From Eretmocerus hayati (Eukaryota; Arthropoda; Insecta; Hymenoptera; Aphelinidae), in the NCBI GenBank assembly GCA_029851415.1, contig CM056742.1:78110748-78174747 (forward strand): a DNA stretch of 64,000 nucleotides, given 5' to 3'. Under the pieces are notes generated by a model. The model was not told where the DNA came from, searched no databases, and saw nothing but the letters and a program-made list of their open reading frames with translations. Both the position numbers and the translations under genes were made by a program. Position 1 is the first letter of the stretch. Each line of letters starts with the position of its first letter. Shown one piece after another: positions 49,602 to 62,079 of the stretch.

Positions 49602-51924
49602 TCCAAAATTTATCGATTGGGATAGCTTTTTTGAGACGGAAGAAGGTGCCTGGATTCTTTTCAGCCACCCCCCCCCCCGGTGAATGCCGACACCCCCATA
49701 TCGGATGTTGGAACTCGGGAATTTTTTTAGAACAGGCCAGGAGGCTCCGTTCCAAAATTTCTCGATCGGGATCGCTCTTTTGTGACGAGAGAAGGTGCCT
49801 GAAGTTTTCGCAGCCCCCCCCCCCCGGTGGATGCCGACAGCCCCAAATCGGGGGTTGAAATTCGGGAATTTTTTTAGAAGAGGCCAGGAGGCTCTATTCC
49901 GAAATTTCTCGTTCGGGATCGCTCTTTTGTGACGAGAGAAGGTGCCTGAATTTTTTGCAGCCCCCCCGGTGAATGCCGACACCCCCAGATCGGATGTTGA
50001 AATTCGGGAATTTTTGTAGAACAGGCCAGGAGGCTCTGTTCCAAAATTTCTCGATCGGGATCGCTTTCTTATAACGAAAGAAAGTGCCTGAATTTTTCGC
50101 AGCCCCCCCGGTGGATGCCGACACCCCCAAATCGGGGTTGGAATTCGGGAATTTTTTTAGAAGAGGCCAGGAGGCTCTGTTCCAAAATTTCTTGATTGCG
50201 AACGCTTCCTTGCGACGAAAGAAGGTGCCTGAATTTTTTGCAGCCCCCCCCCCCCCCCGGTGAAAGCCGACACCCCTAAATCGGGGGTTGAAATTCGGGA
50301 ATCTTTTCAAGAACAGGCTAGGAGGCTCTGTTCCAAGATTTCTCGATTGGGATCGCTTTTTTGTGACGAAAGAAGGTGCCCGAATTCTTTTCAGCCTCCC
50401 GCCCCCCACGGTGAATGCCGACACCCCCAAATCGGATGTTGGATTTCGGGAATTTCCTTAGAACAGGCCAGGAGGCTCTGTTCCAAAATTTCTTGATTGG
50501 GATCGCTTCCTTGTGACGAGAGAGGGTGCCTGAATTGTTTCCAGCCCCCCCCCCCCGGTGAAAGCCGACACCCCTAAATCGGGGGTTGAAATTCGGGAAT
50601 TTTTTTAAGAACAGGCCAGGAGGCTCTGTTCCAGAATTTCTCGATTGTGATCGCTTTTTTGTGACGAAAGAAGGTGCCTGAATTCTTTATAGCCAGCCCT
50701 CCCCCGGTGAATGACGACACCCCCAAATCAGATGTTGGATATCGGGAATTTTTTTAGAAAGGCCAGGAGGCTCTGTTCCGAAATTCCTCGATCGAGATCG
50801 CTCTTCTGTGACGAGAGAAGGTGCCTGAATTTTTCGCAGCCCCCCCCGGTGAATGCCGACACCCCCAAATCGGATGTTGAAATTCGGGAATTTTTGTAGA
50901 ACAGGCCAGGAGGCTCTGTTCCAAAATTTCTCGATCGGGATCGCTCTTTTGTGAAGAGAGAAGGTGCCTGAAGTTTTTGCAGCCCCCCCCCCCCCGGTGA
51001 ATGCCGACAGCCCCAAATCGGGGGTTGAAATTCGGGAATTCTTTCAGAAGAGGCCAGGAGGCTCTGTTCCGAAATTTCTCGTTCGGGATCGCTCTTTTCT
51101 GACGAGAGAAGGTGCCTGAATTTTTTGCAGCCCCCCCGGTGAATGCCGACACCCCCAAATCGGATGTTGGAATTCGGGAATTTTTGTAGAACAGGCCAGG
51201 AGGCTCTGTTCCAGAATTTCTCGATCGGGATCGCTTTCTTATAACGAAAGAAAGTGCCTGAATTTTTCGCAGCCCCCCCGGTGGATGCCGACACCCCCAA
51301 ATCGGGGTTGGAATTCGGGAATTTTTTTAGAAGAGGCCAGGAGGCTCTGTGCCAAAATTTCTCGATCGGGATCGCTCTTTTGTGACGACAGAAGGTGCCT
51401 GAATTTTTTGCAGCCCCCCCGGTGGATGCCGACACCCCCAAATCGGGGTTGGAATTCGGGAATTTTTGTAGAACAGGCCAGGAGGCTCTGTTCCAAAATT
51501 TCTCGATCGGGATCGCTCTTTTGTGACGAGAGAAGGTGCCTGAAGTTTTTGCAGCCCCCCCCCCCCCGGTGGATGCCGACGGCCCCAAATCGGGGGTTGA
51601 AATTCGGGAATTTTTTTAGAAGAGGCCACGAGGCTCTGTTCCGAAATTTCTCGTTCGGGATCGCTCTTTTGTGACGAGAGAAGGTGCCTGAATTTTTTGC
51701 AGCCCCCCCGGTGAATGCCGACACCCCCAGATCGAAGGTTGAAATTCGGGAATTTTCGTAGAACAGGCCAGGAGGCTCTGTTCCAGAATTTCTCGATCGG
51801 GACCGCTTTCTTATAACGAAAGAAAGTGCCTGAATTTTTCGCAGCCCCCCCGGTGGATGCCGACACCCCAAATCGGGGTTGGAATTCGGGAATTTTTTTA
51901 GAAGAGGCCAGGAGGCTCTGTGCC

Positions 51925-54219
51925 AAAATTTCTCGATCGGGATCGCTCTTTTGTGACGACAGAAGGTCCCTGAATTTTTTGCAGCCCCCCCGGTGGATGC
52001 CGACACCCCCAAATCGGGGTTGGAATTCGGGAATTTTTTTAGAAGAGGCCAGGAGGCTCTGTGCCAAAATTTCTCGATCGGGATCGCTCTTTTGTGACGA
52101 CAGAAGGTGCCTGAATTTTTTGCAGCCCCCCCGGTGGATGCCGACACCCCCAAATCGGGGTTGCAATTCGGGAATTTTTTTAGAAGAGGCCAGGAGGCTC
52201 TGTTCCAAAATTTCTCGATCGGGATCGCTCTTTTGTGACGAGAGAAGGTGCCTGAAGTTTTCGCAGCCCCCCCCCCCCGGTGGATGCCGACAGCCCCAAA
52301 TCGGGGGTTGAAATTCGGGAATTTTTTTGAGAGGCCAGGAGGCTCTATTCCGAAATTTCTCGATTGTGATCGCTTTTTTGTGACGAAAGAAGGTGCCTGA
52401 ATTCTTTATAGCCCTCCCTCCCCCGGTGAATGCCGACACCCCCAAATCAGATGTTGGATATCGGGAATTTTTTTAGAACAGGCCTGGAGGCTCTTATCCA
52501 AAATTTCTTGATTGGGATCGCTTTCTTGTGAAGAAAGAAGGTGCCTGAATTTTTTGCAGCCCCCCCGGTAGATGCCGACACCCCCAAATCGAGGGTTGAG
52601 ATTCGAGACATTGTTTAGAAGAGGCCAGGAGGCTCTGTTCTAAAATTTCTCGATCGGGATCGCTTTTTCGTGACGAGAGAGGGTGCCTGAATTTTCTGCA
52701 GCCCCCCCCGGTGAATGCCGACACCCCCAAATCGGGGGTTGAAATTCGGGAATTTCCCAGAAGATGCCAGGAGGCTCTGTTCCGAAATTTCTCGATTGGG
52801 ATCGCTTTTTCGTGACGAGAGAAGGTGCCTGAATTTTTGCAGCCGCCCCGACGAATGCCGCCCCCCCCCCCCAAATCGGATGTTGAAATTCGGGAATTTT
52901 TTTAAGAACGGGCCAGGAGGCTCTGTTCCAGAAATTCTCCATTGGGATCGCTTTCTTGTAACGAAAGAAGGTGCCTGAATTTTTTGCAGCCCCCCCCCCC
53001 GTTGAATGCCGACGTCCCCAAATCGGGGGTTGAAATTCGGGAATTTTTTGAGAACAGGCCAGGAGGTTCTGTTCCAAAATTCCTCGATTGGGATCGCTTT
53101 CTCGTGACGAGAAAGGGTGCCTGAATTTTTTTCAGCCCCCCCCCCCCAGCCCGGTGAATGCCGACACCCCCACATCGGGGGTTGGAATTCGGGAATTCTC
53201 TCAGAGGCCAGGAGGCTCTGTTCCATAATTCCTCGATCGGATCCGCTTTTTTGTGACCAGAGGAGGTGCCTGAATTTTTCGCAGCCACTCCGTCGGATGC
53301 CGACACCCCCAAATCGGGGGTTGAAATTCGGGATTTTTTTTAGAAGAGGCCAGGAGGCTCTGTTCCGAAATTTCTCAATCGGGATGGCTCTTTTGTGACG
53401 AGAGAAGGTGCCTGAATTTTTTGCAGCCCCCACGGTGAATGCCGACAACCCCAAATCGGATGTTGAAATTCGGGAATTTTTGTAGAACAGGCCAGGAGGC
53501 TCTGTTCCAAAATTTCTCGATCGGGATCGCTTTCTTATATCGAAAGAAGGTGCCTGAATTTTTTGCAGCCCCCCGGTGGATGCCGACACCCCCAAATCGG
53601 GGTTGAAATTCGGGAATTTTTCTAGAAGAGGCCAGGAGGCTCTGTTCCGAAATTTCTCGATCGGGATCGCTCTTTTGTGACGAGAGAAGGTGCCTGTATT
53701 TTTTGCAGCCCCCCCGGTGAATGCCGACACCCCCAAATCGGATGTTGAAATTCGGGAATTCTTGTAGAACAGGCCAGGAGGCTCTGTTCCGAAATTTCTC
53801 GATCGGGATCGCTTTCTTATAACGGAAGAAGGTGCCTGAATTTTTCGCAGCCCCCCCGGTGGATGCCGACACCCCCAAATCGGGGTTGAATTCGGGAATT
53901 TTTTTAGAACAGGCCAGGAGGCTCTGTTCCAAAATTTCTCGATCGGGATCGCTCTTTTGTGACGAGAGAAGGTGCCTGAAGTTTCTGCAGCCCCCCCGGT
54001 GAACGCCGACAGCCCCAAATCGGGGGTTGAAATTCGGGAATTTTTTCAGAAGAGGCCAGGAGGCTCTGTTCCAAAATTTCTCGATCGGGATCGCTTTTTT
54101 GTGACAAGAGAAGGTGCCTGAATTTTTTGCAGCCCCCCCCTCCCGGTGAATGCCGACACCCCCAAATCGGGGGTTGAAAATCGGGATTTTTTTTAGAAGA
54201 GGCCAGGAGGCTCTGTTCC
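51925..54219 (+). repeat. 2,295-bp higher-order repeat (16-mer), copy 1
   Basis: The whole monomer series recurs 2295 bp downstream (16 monomers of 143.4 bp). Markers are AAGGTCCCTGAATT, CTTTATAGCCCTCCC, GGCCTGGAGGCTCTTATCC, GATTCGAGACATTG, the C-shifted unit at 52840-52875, and GAGGTTCTGTTCC. The first copy ends with about one monomer not shared with the second. Confidence 0.88.
52861..52872 (+). repeat. Displaced C homopolymer (12 C in the second tract)
   Basis: In this monomer the usual C7 tract is broken to GCAGCCGCCCCGACG. The normally invariant GCCGACACCCCC has become GCCG followed by 12 C and then AAATCGG. The expandable homopolymer has therefore moved from the first to the second C tract. 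The same unit appears at 55156-55167 (12 C) and 61592-61602 (11 C), as copies of the 16-mer. Confidence 0.85.
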
Positions 54220-56367
54220 AAAATTTCTCGATCGGGATCGCTCTTTTGTGACGACAGAAGGTCCCTGAATTTTTTGCAGCCCCCCCGGTGGATGCCGACA
54301 CCCCCAAATCGGGGTTGGAATTCGGGAATTTTTTTAGAAGAGGCCAGGAGGCTCTGTGCCAAAATTTCTCGATCGGGATCGCTCTTTTGTGACGACAGAA
54401 GGTGCCTGAATTTTTTGCAGCCCCCCCGGTGGATGCCGACACCCCCAAATCGGGGTTGCAATTCGGGAATTTTTTTAGAAGAGGCCAGGAGGCTCTGTTC
54501 CAAAATTTCTCGATCGGGATCGCTCTTTTGTGACGAGAGAAGGTGCCTGAAGTTTTCGCAGCCCCCCCCCCCCGGTGGATGCCGACAGCCCCAAATCGGG
54601 GGTTGAAATTCGGGAATTTTTTTGAGAGGCCAGGAGGCTCTATTCCGAAATTTCTCGATTGTGATCGCTTTTTTGTGACGAAAGAAGGTGCCTGAATTCT
54701 TTATAGCCCTCCCTCCCCCGGTGAATGCCGACACCCCCAAATCAGATGTTGGATATCGGGAATTTTTTTAGAACAGGCCTGGAGGCTCTTATCCAAAATT
54801 TCTTGATTGGGATCGCTTTCTTGTGAAGAAAGAAGGTGCCTGAATTTTTTGCAGCCCCCCCGGTAGATGCCGACACCCCCAAATCGAGGGTTGAGATTCG
54901 AGACATTGTTTAGAAGAGGCCAGGAGGCTCTGTTCTAAAATTTCTCGATCGGGATCGCTTTTTCGTGACGAGAGAGGGTGCCTGAATTTTCTGCAGCCCC
55001 CCCCGGTGAATGCCGACACCCCCAAATCGGGGGTTGAAATTCGGGAATTTCCCAGAAGATGCCAGGAGGCTCTGTTCCGAAATTTCTCGATTGGGATCGC
55101 TTTTTCGTGACGAGAGAAGGTGCCTGAATTTTTGCAGCCGCCCCGACGAATGCCGCCCCCCCCCCCCAAATCGGATGTTGAAATTCGGGAATTTTTTTAA
55201 GAACGGGCCAGGAGGCTCTGTTCCAGAAATTCTCCATTGGGATCGCTTTCTTGTAACGAAAGAAGGTGCCTGAATTTTTTGCAGCCCCCCCCCCCGTTGA
55301 ATGCCGACGTCCCCAAATCGGGGGTTGAAATTCGGGAATTTTTTGAGAACAGGCCAGGAGGTTCTGTTCCAAAATTCCTCGATTGGGATCGCTTTCTCGT
55401 GACGAGAAAGGGTGCCTGAATTTTTTTCAGCCCCCCCCCCCCAGCCCGGTGAATGCCGACACCCCCACATCGGGGGTTGGAATTCGGGAATTCTCTCAGA
55501 GGCCAGGAGGCTCTGTTCCATAATTCCTCGATCGGATCCGCTTTTTTGTGACCAGAGGAGGTGCCTGAATTTTTCGCAGCCACTCCGTCGGATGCCGACA
55601 CCCCCAAATCGGGGGTTGAAATTCGGGATTTTTTTTAGAAGAGGCCAGGAGGCTCTGTTCCGAAATTTCTCAATCGGGATGGCTCTTTTGTGACGAGAGA
55701 AGGTGCCTGAATTTTTTGCAGCCCCCACGGTGAATGCCGACAACCCCAAATCGGATGTTGAAATTCGGGAATTTTTGTAGAACAGGCCAGGAGGCTCTGT
55801 TCCAAAATTTCTCGATCGGGATCGCTTTCTTATATCGAAAGAAGGTGCCTGAATTTTTTGCAGCCCCCCGGTGGATGCCGACACCCCCAAATCGGGGTTG
55901 AAATTCGGGAATTTTTCTAGAAGAGGCCAGGAGGCTCTGTTCCGAAATTTCTCGATCGGGATCGCTCTTTTGTGACGAGAGAAGGTGCCTGTATTTTTTG
56001 CAGCCCCCCCGGTGAATGCCGACACCCCCAAATCGGATGTTGAAATTCGGGAATTCTTGTAGAACAGGCCAGGAGGCTCTGTTCCGAAATTTCTCGATCG
56101 GGATCGCTTTCTTATAACGGAAGAAGGTGCCTGAATTTTTCGCAGCCCCCCCGGTGGATGCCGACACCCCCAAATCGGGGTTGAATTCGGGAATTTTTTT
56201 AGAACAGGCCAGGAGGCTCTGTTCCAAAATTTCTCGATCGGGATCGCTCTTTTGTGACGAGAGAAGGTGCCTGAAGTTTCTGCAGCCCCCCCGGTGAACG
56301 CCGACAGCCCCAAATCGGGGGTTGAAATTCGGGAATTTTTTCAGAAGAGGCCAGGAGGCTCTGTTCC
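54220..56367 (+). repeat. 2,295-bp higher-order repeat (16-mer), copy 2
   Basis: This is the second copy, near-identical to the first over about 2.15 kb. A third, partial relative of the same series (the GGCCTGGAGG to AGCCACTCCGTCGG units) lies at about 61209-62070, where it abuts the next copy of the 9/10-mer. Confidence 0.88.
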
Positions 56368-57441
56368 GAAATTTCTCGTTCGGGATCGCTCTTTTGTGAC
56401 GAGAGAAGGTGCCTGAATTTTTTGCAGCCCCCCCGGTGGATGCCGACACCCCCAAATCGGATGTTGAAATTCGGGAATTTTTGTAGAAGAGGCCAGGAGG
56501 CTCTGTTCCAGAATTTCTCGATCGGGATCGCTTTCTTATAACGAAAGAAAGTGTCTGAATTTTTCGCAGCCCCCCCGGTGGATGCCGACACCCCCAAATC
56601 GGGGTTGGAATTCGGGAATTTTTTTGAAGAGGCCAGGAGGCTCTGTTCCAAAATTTCTTGATCGGGATCGCTCTTTTGTGACGACAGAAGGTGCCTGGAT
56701 TTTTTGCAGCCCCCCCGGTGAATGCCGACACCCCCAAATCGGGGGTTGAAATTCGCGATTTTTTCTAGAAGAGGCCAGGAGGCTCTGTTCCAAAATTTCT
56801 CGATCGGGATCGCTTTTTTGTGACAAGAGAAGGTGCCTGAATTTTTTGCAGCCCCCCCCTCCCGGTGAATGCCGACACCCCCAAATCGGGGGTTGAAAAT
56901 CGGGATTTTTTTTAGAAGAGGCCAGGAGGCTCTGTTCCAAAATTTCTTGATTGGGATCGCTTCCTTGTGACGCAAGGAGGTTCCTGATTTTTTTGCAGCC
57001 CCCCCGTCGCATGCCGACACCCTCACATCGGGGGTTGAAATTCGGGAATTCTCTTAGAAGAGGCCAGGAGGCTCTGTTCCAAAATTTATCGATTGGGATC
57101 GCTTCTTTGAGACGGAAGAAGGTGCCTGGATTCTTTTCAGCCCCCACGGTGAATGCCGACAACCCCAAATCGGATGTTGGAATTCGGGAATTTTTGTAGA
57201 ACAGGCCAGGAGGCTCTGTTCCAAAATTTCTTGATTGGGATCGCTTTCTTGTGACGCAAGGAGGTGCCTGATTTTTTTGCAGTCCCCCCGTCGCATGCCG
57301 ACACCCCCACATCGGGGGTTGAAATTCGGGAATTCTCTTAGAAGAGGCCAGGAGGCTCTGTTCCGAAATTTCTCGATCGGGATCGCTCTTTTGTGACGAG
57401 AGAAGGTGCCTGAATTTTTTGCAGCCCCCACGGTGAATGCC

Positions 57442-60400
57442 GACAACCCCAAATCGGATGTTGAAATTCGGGAATTTTTGTAGAACAGGCCAGGAGGCTC
57501 TGTTCCAAAATTTCTCGATCGGGATCGCTTTCTTATATCGAAAGAAGGTGCCTGAATTTTTTGCAGCCCCTCCGGTGGATGCCGACAACCCCAAATCGGG
57601 GTTGAAATTCGGGAATTTTTTTAGAAGAGGCCAGGAGGCTCTGTTCCGAAATTTCTCGATCGGGATCGCTCTTTTGTGACGAGAGAAGGTGCCTGAATTT
57701 TTTGCAGCCCCCCCGGTGAATGCCGACACCCCCAAATCGGATGTTGAAATTCGGGAATTCTTGTAGAACAGGCCAGGAGGCTCTGTTCCGAAATTTCTCG
57801 ATCGGGATCGCTTTCTTATAACGGAAGAAGGTGCCTGAATTTTTCGCAGCCCCCCCGGTGGATGCCGACACCCCCAAATCGGGGTTGAATTCGGGAATTT
57901 TTTTAGAAGAGGCCAGGAGGCTCTGTTCCAAAATTTCTCGATCGGGATCGCTCTTTTGTGACGAGAGAAGGTGCCTGAAGTTTCTGCAGCCCCCCCGGTG
58001 AACGCCGACAGCCCCAAATCGGGGGTTGAAATTCGGGAATTTTTTCAGAAGAGGCCAGGAGGCTCTGTTCCGAAATTTCTCGTTCGGGATCGCTCTTTTG
58101 TGACGAGAGAAGGTGCCTGAATTTTTTGCAGCCCCCCCGGTGGATGCCGACACCCCCAAATCGGATGTTGAAATTCGGGAATTTTTGTAGAAGAGTCCAG
58201 GAGGCTCTGTTCCAGAATTTCTCGATCGGGATCGCTTTCTTATAACGAAAGAAAGTGCCTGAATTTTTCGCAGCCCCCCCGGTGGATGCCGACACCCCCA
58301 AATCGGGTTTGGAATTCGGGAATTTTTTTGAAGAGGCCAGGAGGCTCGGTTCCAAAATTTCTTGATCGGGATCGCTCTTTTGTGACGACAGAAGGTGCCT
58401 GGATTTTTTGCAGCCCCCCGGTGAATGCCGACACCCCCAAATCGGGGGTTGAAATTCGCGATTTTTTCTAGAAGAGGCCAGGAGGCTCTGTTCCGAAATT
58501 TCTCGATCGGGATCGCTTTCTTGTGACGCAAGGAGGTGCCTGATTTTTTTGCAGCCCCCCCGTCGCATGCCGACACCCCCACATCGGGGGTTGAAATTCG
58601 GGAATTCTCTTAGAAGAGGCCAGGAGGCTCTGTTCCGAAATTTCTCGATCGGGATCGCTCTTTTGTGACGAGAGAAGGTGCCTGAATTTTTTGCAGCCCC
58701 CACGGTGAATGCCGACAACCCCAAATCGGATGTTGAAATTCGGGAATTTTTGTAGAACAGGCCAGGAGGCTCTGTTCCAAAATTTCTCGATCGGGATCGC
58801 TTTCTTATATCGAAAGAAGGTGCCTGAATTTTTTGCAGCCCCCCCGGTGGATGCCGACACCCCCAAATCGGGGTTGAAATTCGGGAATTTTTTTAGAAGA
58901 GGCCAGGAGGCTCTGTTCCGAAATTTCTCGATCGGGATCGCTCTTTTGTGACGAGAGGAGGTGCCTGAATTTTTTGCAGCCCCCCCGGTGAATGCCGACA
59001 CCCCCAAATCGGATGTTGAAATTCGGGAATTCTTGTAGAACAGGCCAGGAGGCTCTGTTCCGAAATTTCTCGATCGGGATCGCTTTCTTATAACGGAAGA
59101 AGGTGCCTGAATTTTTCGCAGCCCCCCCGGTGGATGCCGACACCCCCAAATCGGGGTTGAATTCGGGAATTTTTTTAGAAGAGGCCAGGAGGCTCTGTTC
59201 CAAAATTTCTCGATCGGGATCGCTCTTTTGTGACGAGAGAAGGTGCCTGAAGTTTCTGCAGCCCCCCCGGTGAACGCCGACAGCCCCAAATCGGGGGTTG
59301 AAATTCGGGAATTTTTTCAGAAGAGGCCAGGAGGCTCTGTTCCGAAATTTCTCGTTCGGAATCGCTCTTTTGTGACGAGAGAAGGTGCCTGAATTTTTTG
59401 CAGCCCCCCCGGTGGATGCCGACACCCCCAAATCGGATGTTGAAATTCGGGAATTTTTGTAGAAGAGGCCAGGAGGCTCTGTTCCAGAATTTCTCGATCG
59501 GGATCGCTTTCTCATAACGAAAGAAAGTGCCTGAATTTTTCGCAGCCCCCCCGGTGGATGCCGACACCCCCAAATCGGGGTTGGAATTCGGGAATTTTTT
59601 TGAAGAGGCCAGGAGGCTCTGTTCCAAAATTTCTTGATCGGGATCGCTCTTTTGTGACGACAGAAGGTGCCTGGATTTTTTGCAGCCCCCCCGGTGAATG
59701 CCGACACCCCCAAATCGGGGGTTGAAATTCGCGATTTTTCCTAGAAGAGGCCAGGAGGCTCTGTTCCAAAATTTCTCGATCGGGATCGCTTTTTTGTGAC
59801 AAGAGAAGGTGCCTGAATTTTTTGCAGCCCCCCCCTCCCGGTGAATGCCGACACCCCCAAATCGGGGGTTGAAAATCGGGATTTTTTTTAGAAGAGGCCA
59901 GGAGGCTCTGTTCCAAAATTTCTTGATTGGGATCGCTTTCTTGTGACGCAAGGAGGTGCCTGATTTTTTTGCAGCCCCCCCGTCGCATGCCGACACCCCC
60001 ACATCGGGGGTTGAAATTCGGGAATTCTCTTAGAAGAGGCCAGGAGGCTCTGTTCCAAAATTTATCGATTGGGATAGCTTTTTTGAGACGGAAGAAGGTG
60101 CCTGGATTCTTTTCAGCCACCCCCCCCCCCCGGTGAATGCCGACACCCCCATATCGGATGTTGGAACTCGGGAATTTTTTTAGAACAGGCCAGGAGGCTC
60201 CGTTCCAAAATTTCTCGATCGGGATCGCTCTTTTGTGACGAGAGAAGGTGCCTGAAGTTTTCGCAGCCCCCCCCCCCCCGGTGGATGCCGACAGCCCCAA
60301 ATCGGGGGTTGAAATTCGGGAATTTTTTTAGAAGAGGCCAGGAGGCTCTATTCCGAAATTTCTCGTTCGGGATCGCTCTTTTGTGACGAGAGAAGGTGCC

Positions 60401-61208
60401 TGAATTTTTTGCAGCCCCCCCGGTGAATGCCGACACCCCCAGATCGGATGTTGAAATTCGGGAATTTTTGTAGAACAGGCCAGGAGGCTCTGTTCCAAAA
60501 TTTCTCGATCGGGATCGCTTTCTTATAACGAAAGAAAGTGCCTGAATTTTTCGCAGCCCCCCCGGTGGATGCCGACACCCCCAAATCGGGGTTGGAATTC
60601 GGGAATTTTTTTAGAAGAGGCCAGGAGGCTCTGTTCCAAAATTTCTTGATTGCGAACGCTTCCTTGCGACGAAAGAAGGTGCCTGAATTTTTTGCAGCCC
60701 CCCCCCCCCGGTGAAAGCCGACACCCCTAAATCGGGGGTTGAAATTCGGGAATCTTTTCAAGAACAGGCTAGGAGGCTCTGTTCCAAGATTTCTCGATTG
60801 GGATCGCTTTTTTGTGACGAAAGAAGGTGCCCGAATTCTTTTCAGCCTCCCGCCCCCCACGGTGAATGCCGACACCCCCAAATCGGATGTTGGATTTCGG
60901 GAATTTCCTTAGAACAGGCCAGGAGGCTCTGTTCCAAAATTTCTTGATTGGGATCGCTTCCTTGTGACGAGAGAGGGTGCCTGAATTGTTTCCAGCCCCC
61001 CCCCCCCGGTGAAAGCCGACACCCCTAAATCGGGGGTTGAAATTCGGGAATTTTTTTAAGAACAGGCCAGGAGGCTCTGTTCCAGAATTTCTCGATTGTG
61101 ATCGCTTTTTTGTGACGAAAGAAGGTGCCTGAATTCTTTATAGCCAGCCCTCCCCCGGTGAATGACGACACCCCCAAATCAGATGTTGGATATCGGGAAT
61201 TTTTTTAG
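57442..61208 (+). repeat. 3.8-kb near-identical segment, copy 2 (offset 10.45 kb)
   Basis: This is the partner of 46990-50757. Because copy 1 starts exactly at the assembly gap, the true duplication may extend further left into missing sequence. On this side the preceding unit is the CACATCGGGGG/CCCACGG monomer, which predicts what the bases just left of 46990 should resemble. Confidence 0.88.
58614..60540 (+). repeat. 1.9-kb segment repeated at 3,466-bp offset, copy 1
   Basis: Monomer order and sequence match 62080 to the window end at an offset of 3466-3469 bp. The same series is also at about 48150-50090. It is therefore present three times, and it includes one 9/10-mer higher-order unit plus the CCATATCGGATGTTGG and ACAGCCCC units. 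Confidence 0.83.
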
Positions 61209-62079
61209 AACAGGCCTGGAGGCTCTTATCCAAAATTTCTTGATTGGGATCGCTTTCTTGTGAAGAAAGAAGGTGCCTGAATTTTTTGCAGCCCCCCCGG
61301 TAGATGCCGACACCCCCAAATCGAGGGTTGAGATTCGAGACATTGTTTAGAAGAGGCCAGGAGGCTCTGTTCTAAAATTTCTCGATCGGGATCGCTTTTT
61401 CGTGACGAGAGAGGGTGCCTGAATTTTTTGCAGTCCCCCCGGTGAATGCCGACACCCCCAAATCGGGGGTTGAAATTCGGGTATTTCCCAGAAGATGCCA
61501 GGAGGCTCTGTTCCAAAATTTCTCGATTGGGATCGCTTTTTCGTGACGAGAGAAGGTGCCTGAATTTTTGCAGCCGCCCCGACGAATGCCGCCCCCCCCC
61601 CCAAATCGGATGTTGAAATTCGGGAATTTTTTTAAGAACGGGCCAGGAGGCTCTGTTCCAGAAATTCTCCATTGGGATCGCTTTCTTGTAACGAAAGGAG
61701 GTGCCTGAATTTTTTGCAGCCCCCCCCCCCCCCCCCCGGTGAATGCCGACGTCCCCAAATCGGGGGTTGAAATTCGGGAATTTTTTGAGAACAGGCCAGG
61801 AGGTTCTGTTCCAAAATTCCTCGATTGGGATCGCTTTCTCGTGACGAGAAAGGGTGCCTGAATTTTTTTCAGCCCCCCCCCCCAGCCCGGTGAATGCCGA
61901 CGACCCCACATCGGGGGTTGGAATTCGGGAATTCTCTCAGAGGCCAGGAGGCTCTGTTCCATAATTCCTCGATCGGATCCGATTTTTTGTGACCAGAGAA
62001 GGTGCCTGAATTTTTCGCAGCCACTCCGTCGGATGCCGACACCCCCAAATCGGGGGTTGAAATTCGGGATTTTTTTTAG

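Larger units (their letters stand above)
46990..50757 (+). repeat. 3.8-kb near-identical segment, copy 1 (offset 10.45 kb)
   Basis: This matches 57442-61208 at an offset of 10452 bp (10451 by the end). The copies share private errors such as GAAGAGTCCAGG, CAGCCCCTCCGG, ATGACGACACC and the AGATCGGATG unit. I noticed only occasional substitutions. The similarity ends at about 50757, where one side has TTAGAAAGGCC and the other TTAGAACAGGCCTGG. Confidence 0.88.
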
